This document shows, in pieces, positions 1 to 6,840 of a DNA stretch of 9,346 bases. Below the pieces are notes generated by a model. That model searched no databases. It saw only the letters and a list, made by a program, of their open reading frames with translations, and was not told the origin of the DNA. The first letter of the stretch is position 1. Each line of letters begins with the position of its first letter. The stretch comes from Spirochaetaceae bacterium. GTDB taxonomy: Bacteria; Spirochaetota; Spirochaetia; Treponematales; Treponemataceae. A program made the translations under genes and the position numbers. The stretch lies in NCBI GenBank assembly GCA_017382775.1, contig JAFNZQ010000232.1, forward strand, positions 1 to 9,346, written 5' to 3'.

Positions 1-342
1 CTGATACGAGTGGTGCATAACGCTTCCATAAATTACGCCAACAGAAAAAAGCGGGAACGAAAAAGTTACGAAAAGGTTTTGAACGAACCGGCAGCTGTTT
101 CGGAACCCACCGGAGACAATCGCCTTGTTCGCGAAGAGGCTCGTAAAAAAATACACGAAGCCTTAAACAAACTAAATCCCAACTTGCGGGCAGTTTTGTT
201 TTTTCGCGAATATGTGGATTTAAGTTACAAAGAAATTAGCCGAATTTTGGGAATTTCGGAAAGCAACGTGAAGGTGCGAATTTTTCGTGCCAGAGAACAA
301 CTTTCTAAAATTTTAGGAGGAGACGATGAATTTGTGTCCTGA
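1..342 (+). CDS. ECF-type RNA polymerase sigma factor, C-terminal part (5' end outside window)
   Basis: The reading frame is open from base 1, so this is the last 113 residues of a longer protein; the internal GTG at 10 is not its true start. The first residues (LIRVVHNASINYANRKKRER) resemble the end of sigma region 2, where ECF factors have a W-L-x-R-I-A-x-N stretch followed by basic residues. After a variable acidic linker comes region 4, from about base 154 to 315. Its helix-turn-helix (DLSYKEISRILGIS, then NVKVRIFRAREQL) contacts the -35 element of target promoters. The end of the gene carries the ribosome binding site of the next gene and overlaps it by 17 nt. An anti-sigma gene directly downstream supports the ECF assignment. 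Target genes cannot be read from this window. The family call is firm; the subgroup is unknown. Confidence 0.93.
   Translation: MIRVVHNASINYANRKKRERKSYEKVLNEPAAVSEPTGDNRLVREEARKKIHEALNKLNPNLRAVLFFREYVDLSYKEISRILGISESNVKVRIFRAREQLSKILGGDDEFVS
315..320 (+). promoter_or_regulatory. Shine-Dalgarno site of the anti-sigma gene
   Basis: AGGAGG lies 5 nt before the ATG at 326, inside the last codons of the sigma factor gene. It is the strongest ribosome binding site in the left block and fixes the anti-sigma start. Because it sits within the sigma reading frame, ribosomes finishing the sigma factor can pass directly to the anti-sigma gene, which would keep the two proteins in balance. Confidence 0.85.
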
Positions 343-988
343 AAAAGAAGAACTTTCCGCCTTTGTGGACGGAGAAGTAAGCGAAAATCGGTTGGAGGAA
401 ATCGACGGTCATCTTAAAACCTGTGAGGCCTGTTCCAAAACCGTTAATTCATTTTTAACTCTTCGCACCTATTCCGCTTTTAAAACGGAAGATTTTACCT
501 TTGACGAGGAAAAATCCTTCGAAAACCTAAAAGTAAAAATGCGATTTACGCAGTTCAAAAATGAAACAAAGTCGCAAAGCTCATATTTTTCCGCGGGAAT
601 TGCCGTGGCCGCTGCGGTTATTTTGGCATTCATTCCGCTTTATAGCACGAGAAAGGACAATTCAATTATACGTACCCATTTTTCTTCCCAAAATTTTGCC
701 TTTCAAACCGGTATCATAATCCCCAATGATGTAACGGAACTTTTGTATCCGGAAGTTGTGTCCATGGGCAATTTTTATCCCGTAGGGGAAAAGCCCTATA
801 CTGCCCACAATCATCACCGAGGATATCGCAGAAACTTCAATGGGATGAAGCCACCATTTCCGGGAAACGTCGTTTTTGTTTCCCCCAATCGGCCTTTTCC
901 CGAAGCTTCCAAAATCAATGTTGAACTCCTTCGTGACACGGGAATAATCCAAGTTGATAAACCCGAAAAAATCAATATACAAAAGTGA
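326..988 (+). CDS. Zinc-finger (ZAS-type) membrane anti-sigma factor
   Basis: A 220-residue single-pass membrane protein predicted to hold the upstream sigma factor inactive at the membrane. The N-terminal cytoplasmic part (about 1-60) has the ZAS signature: Cys4, then His29-x3-Cys33-x2-Cys36 (HLKTCEAC), preceded by LSAFVDGEVSE, the usual L-S-A-x-x-D-G-E helix of this family. One hydrophobic span follows at about 87-106. The outer part (about 110-220) is rich in Pro, Asn and aromatic residues, has an HNHH cluster at 161-164, and matches no domain I recognise. The start is supported by AGGAGG 5 nt upstream. The gene overlaps the sigma gene by 17 nt and the next gene by 4 nt. Release of the sigma factor could come from regulated proteolysis or a metal or redox change at the zinc site; the sequence does not say which. 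Confidence 0.9.
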   Translation: MNLCPEKEELSAFVDGEVSENRLEEIDGHLKTCEACSKTVNSFLTLRTYSAFKTEDFTFDEEKSFENLKVKMRFTQFKNETKSQSSYFSAGIAVAAAVILAFIPLYSTRKDNSIIRTHFSSQNFAFQTGIIIPNDVTELLYPEVVSMGNFYPVGEKPYTAHNHHRGYRRNFNGMKPPFPGNVVFVSPNRPFPEASKINVELLRDTGIIQVDKPEKINIQK

Positions 989-2613
989 AGCAAAAATTTA
1001 TCAGTAAAATCCAAGAATCCTCCCTTGTGCGACTGGCGATTTTTTTCGGCCTTTTGATTACATTGTCTGCGGGAATTACCATTTTTTCAAACCTGTCCGT
1101 TCGTCCACCGGAAATTTCATCCATCAACCCGAAAATCGGAATTGCCGGCGACGTAATTGTAATATCCGGACGGAATTTCGGAAAATCCCAAAATGACGGA
1201 TATGTGGAAATCGGTGGTTTGCGACTGGTTCAATCATCATTTTTGAAGTGGGAAGATACGGAAATTATGGCCATTTTGCCTTCCAATGTGACCAGCGGAA
1301 AGGTCTACGTTGTGTCAAAAAACCGAATCAGCAATCCAAAAATTTGGACAAACCGTTTATTCCTCCCCAAAGAGGTAAAAATTGATATTCAAACCGTAAT
1401 TCCCACCTTGTCGGAAATAATTGTGGAAGATGAAGTTGCAATCGGGCAAATAATAACATTGGTGGGAAAAAATTTCGGCAATGAACGACAGTCTTCCACC
1501 GTGGTTTTCACAAAACACGGTGAATTACCGCCGGTTGTCGCCCTGGAAGAAAATCACGATTACGATTTTTGGTCGGACGAAAAAATTCGGGTGCGAATTC
1601 CCAACGGAGCCGAAAGCGGTTCCGTTTTTGTGGAAACAAAATTGTCACGCAGCAATGCTCTTCCCCTAACCCTTACCCACATTCCCGGAACGAAAACCTT
1701 TTCCAATATGCGTACCTGCGTGGTGGAAATCAAAAACGAAATAAGCGATCCCCTTGCATCGGCGGATTCATCCATTTTGTTGCGATTTCCCATACCGGCT
1801 TCCGCCCCTTTCCAAAAGGTAACGGATATTACCACCGACGGGAACACTCCCTTGTATAAAAATTTGGATGGAACATTGGTGATTCAACAGCCTGTGGACT
1901 TCAACAACGAAGGACAACCGAAAAGGCAGCAAACAAGTGTAAAATACGTTCTGTCCAATTACCGAATTCACTGTACCATCAACGAAGAACAGGTTGAAAA
2001 ATATTCCGCCAAAACCCGTTCCTTGTACGAAAAATTTTTGCAGCCGGATTCCTACATCCCTGCGGATTCAAAACAGGTCATTGCCCACGCAAAAGAAATT
2101 GTGGGAAATGAACGTAACCCTTATTTAGCGGCAAAAGCTGTTTACAACTATTTTTCTGAGAATTTTACCATAATACCCGAAAAGATTTCCGACAAGGTTA
2201 ATTTTTCCGAGACTTTGGGTAAAATGTCCGGAGACGTATATGAAGCAACATTTTTGTTTGTTGCATATCTTCGTTCCTTGGGGATAATCGCCCTGCCCGC
2301 ATCCGGTTTGATTGTAAACAACGATTTAACTGCGGAACCACACTGGTGGTGCGAATTTTACATTGAAAATTACGGATGGTTTCCCGCGGATTTGGCATGC
2401 AGCGGAAAACATGGGGAAAAATTCGGAGTTTTGGAAAACAACCACATCGCATTCTCTTTCGGAACAAAGGAATTGCTACCTCTAACCGACAAAAGCACAT
2501 TGGTTCGGAAAGAGAAAACGTTTTCAACCCAGTCCTTTTGGGAAGAAACCGGCGAACGAATTTTGAAATACACATCCTACTGGTTTCCGCCCAAGGTTGA
2601 AGGAATTTATTGA
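985..2613 (+). CDS. Membrane-anchored IPT/TIG-repeat protein with transglutaminase-like domain lacking the catalytic Cys
   Basis: A 542-residue protein starting at a GTG that overlaps the anti-sigma stop codon (GTGA). There is no Shine-Dalgarno site, so translation probably depends on coupling. A hydrophobic segment at about 16-36 acts as a signal anchor and places the rest outside the cytoplasm. Two Ig-like IPT/TIG domains follow, at about 41-118 and 139-230, with the typical P-x-I-x-x-I-x-P opening and G-x-N-F-G turns. Next are a beta-rich stretch (about 235-345) and a transglutaminase-like core (about 370-480). The core aligns well (GDVYEATFLFVAYLRSLGI, then HWWCEFYI, GWFPADLA). His453 and Asp469 sit where the triad His and Asp belong, but Val418 occupies the position of the nucleophilic Cys. 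It is therefore probably a binding or scaffold protein rather than a cross-linking enzyme or protease. Its place behind a sigma/anti-sigma pair suggests a sensor or co-regulator, or an output of that system. The role is inferred; the domains are clear. Confidence 0.85.
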   Translation: MKQKFISKIQESSLVRLAIFFGLLITLSAGITIFSNLSVRPPEISSINPKIGIAGDVIVISGRNFGKSQNDGYVEIGGLRLVQSSFLKWEDTEIMAILPSNVTSGKVYVVSKNRISNPKIWTNRLFLPKEVKIDIQTVIPTLSEIIVEDEVAIGQIITLVGKNFGNERQSSTVVFTKHGELPPVVALEENHDYDFWSDEKIRVRIPNGAESGSVFVETKLSRSNALPLTLTHIPGTKTFSNMRTCVVEIKNEISDPLASADSSILLRFPIPASAPFQKVTDITTDGNTPLYKNLDGTLVIQQPVDFNNEGQPKRQQTSVKYVLSNYRIHCTINEEQVEKYSAKTRSLYEKFLQPDSYIPADSKQVIAHAKEIVGNERNPYLAAKAVYNYFSENFTIIPEKISDKVNFSETLGKMSGDVYEATFLFVAYLRSLGIIALPASGLIVNNDLTAEPHWWCEFYIENYGWFPADLACSGKHGEKFGVLENNHIAFSFGTKELLPLTDKSTLVRKEKTFSTQSFWEETGERILKYTSYWFPPKVEGIY

Positions 2614-3513
2614 TTAGTAAATCAGCCTGTCCAGCAACTTGTCGCGACTACGCCATTTTTTGTTCACCTTTACCTTCAAATCCAAATGAACACGGTAGTC
2701 GAAAATTTTTCGCAAGGCCTTCATGCTTTCAATTCGTATTTCTTTAATCACCGAAGCACCCTTTCCGATTAAAATCGGCTTTTGACTTTCCGCTTCCACC
2801 GTTAAAAAGGCACGAACCCACAGGATTTTACCCGGTTTTTCCCATTCCATGTCGGCAATTTCCACATAAAGGGAGTGGGGAATTTCCTCTCGCACACGAA
2901 TTATCGCCTGTTCACGGATGATTTCGGCAATGCGAAAATCCGGGGCTTGGTCCGTGTAGCAATCTTCCGGATAAAGAATGTCGCCACATGGAACGATGGA
3001 AAAAAGTTTTTCCAAAACCGATGCCATGTCGGTTTTTTCCTTTGCGGAAATTCGAACAATTTGTGACGAGGAAAGCCCTTTCAAACTTCCGGAGATAAAA
3101 ATGGATGACATTCCGGCGTGGGAATCTTCCCTGTCGATTTTGTTTAAAGCCAAGATGGTTTTTTCGGCAAAGGGCTGCAACATTTCGCAAATGGCATCCT
3201 CTTCCTTGCCCATTTTACGGGTGGAATCCACCATGTACAAAATGGCGTCCGCGTCTTGCAAGGCTTGACGGGCGATGGTTCCCAGTTTGGAATTGAATTT
3301 TTTTTCCGAAAGATGATACCCCGGCGTATCAATGAAGATAAGTTGCCCACGTTCATCATTGTAAATTCCACGGATGGAATTCCTGGTTGTTTGGGGAATC
3401 TCAGACACAATCGACACTTTTTGATCACAAACGGAATTCAAAAAGGTGGATTTTCCCACAGAAGGTCGCCCAACTATGGCAACCACGCCGCATTTTTTAA
3501 TTTCACCGTCCAA
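2614..3513 (-). CDS. era: GTPase Era, 16S rRNA-binding ribosome assembly factor
   Basis: A 299-residue protein, the usual length for Era. It binds GTP and the 3' end of 16S rRNA during maturation of the small ribosomal subunit. The G domain shows G1 GRPSVGKS (15-22), G2 PQTTRN (40-45), G3 DTPG (62-65), G4 NKID (124-127) and G5 SAK (156-158). The C-terminal KH domain follows from about 200, with LYVEIADMEWE, then the loop IGKGASVIKEI (249-259) and IESMKALRKIFDYRVHLDL. The last Gly of the KH GXXG loop is Ala253 (GKGA). The start is TTG, supported by AAGGAG 5 nt upstream and by the natural start of the domain. The gene is last in the yajC-secD-secF-ispH-serA-era series, 9 nt after serA and in the same reading frame. 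Its stop codon abuts that of the convergent gene on the other strand, leaving no room for a terminator between them. Confidence 0.95.
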   Translation of the reverse strand: MDGEIKKCGVVAIVGRPSVGKSTFLNSVCDQKVSIVSEIPQTTRNSIRGIYNDERGQLIFIDTPGYHLSEKKFNSKLGTIARQALQDADAILYMVDSTRKMGKEEDAICEMLQPFAEKTILALNKIDREDSHAGMSSIFISGSLKGLSSSQIVRISAKEKTDMASVLEKLFSIVPCGDILYPEDCYTDQAPDFRIAEIIREQAIIRVREEIPHSLYVEIADMEWEKPGKILWVRAFLTVEAESQKPILIGKGASVIKEIRIESMKALRKIFDYRVHLDLKVKVNKKWRSRDKLLDRLIY

Positions 3514-3518
3514 AAATT

Positions 3519-3524
3519 CTCCTT
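3519..3524 (-). promoter_or_regulatory. Shine-Dalgarno site that decides the TTG start of era
   Basis: On the minus strand AAGGAG lies 5 nt before the TTG codon at 3513-3511 and overlaps the last two bases of the serA stop codon (TAA, 3525-3523). This makes the TTG the most likely start although it is a weak codon. It also means a ribosome terminating on serA is already positioned for era. Confidence 0.8.
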
Positions 3525-4698
3525 ATCCGCTGATTACACGCATTTTAATAATTCCGTCGATTTGGCAAATGTCTTCAATGGCACTTTCGGGAATTTCATT
3601 GTCCAAATTGATGATATTATAGGCGACCTCACCGCGATTTTGGTTAATCATCGCGGAAATGTTGCATCGGGCATTGGCCAAAACCGTGGTGATTTGTCCC
3701 ACCATGTTGGGAACATTTCTGTTGGAAACACAGAGACGGGCTCCTCCCACGGGAATGGGATCTTCCATTTTGCATTTTGGGAAGTTCACCGAATTTGAAA
3801 TATTTCCGGTTTCCAAAAAATCTCGCAACTGGCGAACGGCCATTTTTGCACAATTCACCTCTGCTTCGGGGGTGGATGCACCCAAATGAGGAAGACAGAC
3901 AATATTTTCGCAATTAAGCAGTTCCGAATCCCCAAAGTCGCAAACATAGGATGCGATTTTTTCGCTTTTAACGCCTTCCAAAACGTCTTGAGTCACAACC
4001 AATTCGCTTCGGGCGAAATTCAAAAGTCGCACCCCTTTTTTCATCTGTTTTATTCGCTCAAAATTGATGAGACCACAGGTGTCCGCCGTAGCCGGAACGT
4101 GAAGAGAAATGTAATCCGAACGACTTATGAGGCTTTCCAAATTTTCCGCCCGCTGAACGTCGCGACTAAGACGCCACGCAGCATCAATGGAAATGTACGG
4201 ATCGAAACCGATTACGTTCATTCCCAAATCCCGAGCCGAGTTTGCCACCAAGGCACCAATGGCACCCAGTCCGATTACACCAAGGGTTTTCCCCGCAATT
4301 TCCGGCCCGATAAACCGACTTTTACCCTGTTCCACAGCGGTCGACAACTCGGCACCGGTTAGATTTAGGCTCTTTACCCAATGAGATGCCTTTATGGCAG
4401 GTCGGCTGGACAGGAAAAGCCCCAGCAAAACCAGTTCCTTAACCGCATTGGCGTTGGCTCCGGGAGTGTTAAAAACCACAATTCCGTGATCAGTCATTGT
4501 AGACACGGGAATGTTGTTCACACCGGCTCCGGCCCTGGCAATTGCCTTAACAGTCAAGGGCAAGGATTCGGGAACCTTGGCACTTCGCACCAAAATGGCG
4601 TCGGGAGTACGAAATTCCGAAGCCACTTCGTAAAATTCCGGTGGAAAATCCACGAGACCTTCCGGAGCAATCTTGTTCAATACCTGTATTTTATACAT
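3523..4698 (-). CDS. serA: D-3-phosphoglycerate dehydrogenase with C-terminal ACT domain
   Basis: A 391-residue NAD-dependent 2-hydroxyacid dehydrogenase. It is predicted to oxidise 3-phosphoglycerate to 3-phosphohydroxypyruvate, the first step of serine synthesis, in the cytoplasm. The N-terminal substrate domain contains the SerA-typical stretches RAGAGVNNIP and FNTPGANANAVKEL. The Rossmann motif GLGAIG is at 143-148. Arg230 (NFARSE) and His271 (PHLGAST) match the catalytic Arg and His. At the usual Glu site of the D-V-F-E motif the sequence reads DFGD, with Asp257 in the Glu place. A single ACT domain runs from about 320 to 391. Asn326 and Asn328 (SNRNVP) and Asn346 (CNISAM) align with the serine-binding region of E. 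coli SerA, so serine feedback is plausible. The length fits the short SerA form without an extra domain. The ATG overlaps ispH by 8 nt and is preceded by an AGAAGGG site. No serC or serB is present in the window. Confidence 0.93.
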   Translation of the reverse strand: MYKIQVLNKIAPEGLVDFPPEFYEVASEFRTPDAILVRSAKVPESLPLTVKAIARAGAGVNNIPVSTMTDHGIVVFNTPGANANAVKELVLLGLFLSSRPAIKASHWVKSLNLTGAELSTAVEQGKSRFIGPEIAGKTLGVIGLGAIGALVANSARDLGMNVIGFDPYISIDAAWRLSRDVQRAENLESLISRSDYISLHVPATADTCGLINFERIKQMKKGVRLLNFARSELVVTQDVLEGVKSEKIASYVCDFGDSELLNCENIVCLPHLGASTPEAEVNCAKMAVRQLRDFLETGNISNSVNFPKCKMEDPIPVGGARLCVSNRNVPNMVGQITTVLANARCNISAMINQNRGEVAYNIINLDNEIPESAIEDICQIDGIIKMRVISG

Positions 4699-5545
4699 TT
4701 ATACCCTTCTTTAAATTATTTTCAACTTCAAATATTATTTTTTCCGGGGTGGATGCACCTGCGGCAATTCCCACAGTGTTGAAACCATAAAACTCCCGGG
4801 GAATTTCCGATGAATTTTCTATACAAACCGAAAAACGAAAAAGTTTTTGGGCACTGAGAAAAAGTCTTTTTGTATTGGCGGAATTTTTTCCGCCCACAAC
4901 AATCACAGCATCGCAAAGCTCACTTAAAGCACGGAGAGCATCCTGTCTTTCCTTGGTGGCAGGACAAATCATATTGCAAACTTCCAAGTGAGGAATTATG
5001 CCGGAAAGGGTTTCGGAAATACGTCGAAATTCTTCCCGAGCAATGGTGGTTTGGCTGATTAAAACCGCTTTTTCCGGAACAAAGGGTAAATTTTCCGCAT
5101 CCCGGGAATTTTCCACAAGGATTACAGAACGGCAAAACCCCGCAATTCCGGTTAATTCCCCATGATTTTTCTCACCGGCAAGGATGACGGTGTAGCCTTT
5201 TTCCGCAAATTCCGCCGCCTTATTTTGACTGAGCAAAACCCGGGGACAGGTGCAATCCACAATTTTTGCGCCGGTGGCAACCAGTTTTTCCCGCTGACCC
5301 GGGGAAATTCCGTGGGCACGAATAATTACGGAAGCATTTTTCACTTGGGAAACTTGATGCAAATCGGCCTCGTTCACACAAACCAATCCGCGAGAATACA
5401 AATCGTTAAGGGCATTGTCGTTGTGAATTAGTGGGCCGAAAGAAAAGACGGAAGAATCCCCTTTTTCAAGAAGACTTTCCGCCTTTTGCAATGCACTTTG
5501 AACACCCGCACAACAACCTAAAACGGCAGCGCGAATTACTTCCAT
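4691..5545 (-). CDS. ispH: 4-hydroxy-3-methylbut-2-enyl diphosphate reductase (IspH/LytB)
   Basis: A 284-residue iron-sulfur enzyme, the last step of the MEP pathway, reducing HMBPP to IPP and DMAPP for isoprenoid synthesis. The three cluster cysteines are present: Cys12 (GCCAGV), Cys100 (DCTCP) and Cys194 (NMICPAT). Active-site residues also match: His41 (GPLIHN), His78 (RAHGIS), His128 and Glu130 (NHGELTG), Thr167 (SQTT), and the phosphate-binding region GGKNSANTKRL and AAGASTPE. The normal GFC motif reads GCC here, adding a cysteine next to the cluster ligand. The fold is complete and the length is slightly below E. coli's. The ATG lies within the last codons of secF (10-nt overlap) and the end overlaps serA by 8 nt, so all three are probably translated in a coupled way. 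No other MEP gene is in the window. Confidence 0.96.
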   Translation of the reverse strand: MEVIRAAVLGCCAGVQSALQKAESLLEKGDSSVFSFGPLIHNDNALNDLYSRGLVCVNEADLHQVSQVKNASVIIRAHGISPGQREKLVATGAKIVDCTCPRVLLSQNKAAEFAEKGYTVILAGEKNHGELTGIAGFCRSVILVENSRDAENLPFVPEKAVLISQTTIAREEFRRISETLSGIIPHLEVCNMICPATKERQDALRALSELCDAVIVVGGKNSANTKRLFLSAQKLFRFSVCIENSSEIPREFYGFNTVGIAAGASTPEKIIFEVENNLKKGINV

Positions 5546-6840
5546 TGTGAAGGTTGTTCAGTGTTTATTGTGTGACTCTCATCGCCCTTGGAAGATGTTT
5601 CTTCCCGAGTGATTTTCGTCTTTGTCTTGGAAGCCACAGAGCCTTTTTTCCCTTTGCGTCCTCGAATAAAAACGATAACCGCACTGGAAATGAAAATTGT
5701 GGAATAGGCACCGCTGATCATACCGACCATGAGGATCAAAGCAAAATCTTTCATGGAACCGGATGTGAAAATGAACAGGGACAAAACCGCAAACATGGTT
5801 GTCACAGTTGTAATTATCGTTCGGGAAAGCATTTCGCTTTGAGACAAATTCATAATGGTTTTTATGTCGTGATTATCCAAGTTGGGGTTTTTCGAATTTT
5901 CGCGAATTCGGTCAAGAACAACAATGGTGTCGTTAATTGAATATCCCAAAATGGTAAGAATTGCCGCAATGATGATTGAAACAACTTCGATTTGGGTAAA
6001 CGCCAAGAAAGAAACCATTATGAGAACGTCATGGGTTATGGCAACAATTGAGCCCAAAGCAAAATCCCACTTAAAGCGAATCGTGGCATAAACCCAAATC
6101 AAAAGGATGGTAGCAAAAATCAGGATAAAAACCTGGACAATCAAAGACCGGGAAAATTGAGCACCGATAAAATCAGCCTTGGTAATGGCAAAATTACCTT
6201 CACCAAATTCCTTTGTCAAGGCTTCGGCGGTTTTGGAACGTGCCGTTTCGCTAATGGCGGGATCTGTTCCGTCATCGGGGATTTTAACTTGGAAAGTCAA
6301 CTGTTCCGGATCGCCAACTTGTTTTACAGCAACTTCCGGGAAATCATTTGCCAACAAACCTTGAATGGAATCAACAGTGACCGGCTTTTCCGTTTTTGCG
6401 GTTACATAAACGGGATAGTCCGTGCTTGCGGACAAGGCGGAACCGGAGTTTACATCGGAAAACAGCCGCGAACTGTCGGAATCACCGGAAGAAGCAACCT
6501 CCGCAACTATTCCGTTGATTTTATTTAAGGCATCCGCAACGGAACTTACGGTTTTATTTTCCGCAAAGGAAACGTGATGGGATGAATTTTCGATTGTGGC
6601 TCCGGTGAGGATAACAACAATTTCGTTTTGAGAAACTTCAATGGCAGCATTTCCGGCTCCGGAATATTTAATATTAATGGCCGGAGATGCAATTCTTACT
6701 TCTTCAATAAGACCTGCACTGAAATCCAAACCCAAATTAAAGCCACGAGTGGCGAAAGTTACAAGACCTGCGACAATAAAAAGCCCACTTAAAACCACAG
6801 CGGGGATAAAAAATTTGTCAAATCGAATCACTTTTTTCAT
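5536..6840 (-). CDS. secF: Protein translocase subunit SecF
   Basis: A 434-residue inner-membrane protein that works with SecD and YajC, using the proton motive force to help pull exported proteins through SecYEG. The first membrane helix is at about 11-30, followed by LGLDFSAG (37-42 region, normally GLDFTGG). A large extracytoplasmic region spans about 43-232, and five further helices lie between about 234 and 393. The signature GYSINDTIVVLDRIREN is at 299-315, and the conserved AITHDVLI is at 267-274. The protein is clearly longer than the common SecF of about 300-320 residues. The extra length lies in the outer domain (a Ser-rich stretch near 117-140) and in a hydrophilic basic tail from about 393. 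The ATG overlaps the secD stop (ATGA) and follows a G-rich site (GGGGGA). SecD in front and ispH overlapping behind show a tightly coupled operon. Confidence 0.95.
   Translation of the reverse strand: MKKVIRFDKFFIPAVVLSGLFIVAGLVTFATRGFNLGLDFSAGLIEEVRIASPAINIKYSGAGNAAIEVSQNEIVVILTGATIENSSHHVSFAENKTVSSVADALNKINGIVAEVASSGDSDSSRLFSDVNSGSALSASTDYPVYVTAKTEKPVTVDSIQGLLANDFPEVAVKQVGDPEQLTFQVKIPDDGTDPAISETARSKTAEALTKEFGEGNFAITKADFIGAQFSRSLIVQVFILIFATILLIWVYATIRFKWDFALGSIVAITHDVLIMVSFLAFTQIEVVSIIIAAILTILGYSINDTIVVLDRIRENSKNPNLDNHDIKTIMNLSQSEMLSRTIITTVTTMFAVLSLFIFTSGSMKDFALILMVGMISGAYSTIFISSAVIVFIRGRKGKKGSVASKTKTKITREETSSKGDESHTINTEQPSQWK

Noticed and set aside
2350..2352. Cys456 (in HWWCEF) as a replacement nucleophile for the transglutaminase-like domain
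   Set aside because: It lies three residues after the triad His on the same strand, not at the helix start where the nucleophile sits. Nothing suggests it can substitute.
2611..2624. TGATT-AGTA-AATCA hairpin across the abutting stop codons as a bidirectional terminator
   Set aside because: The stem is only 5 AT-rich pairs and has no flanking U-run on either strand, so it is too weak to support as a terminator.
2641..2648. GTCGCGAC palindrome near the end of era as a regulatory or recombination site
   Set aside because: It is a single 8-bp palindrome inside conserved coding sequence (the basic end of Era), with no second copy nearby.
3256..3798. 180-codon open frame on the + strand across era and serA
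   Set aside because: It runs antisense to two conserved genes, its product is low in recognisable structure, and its openness follows from the codon habit of the opposite strand.
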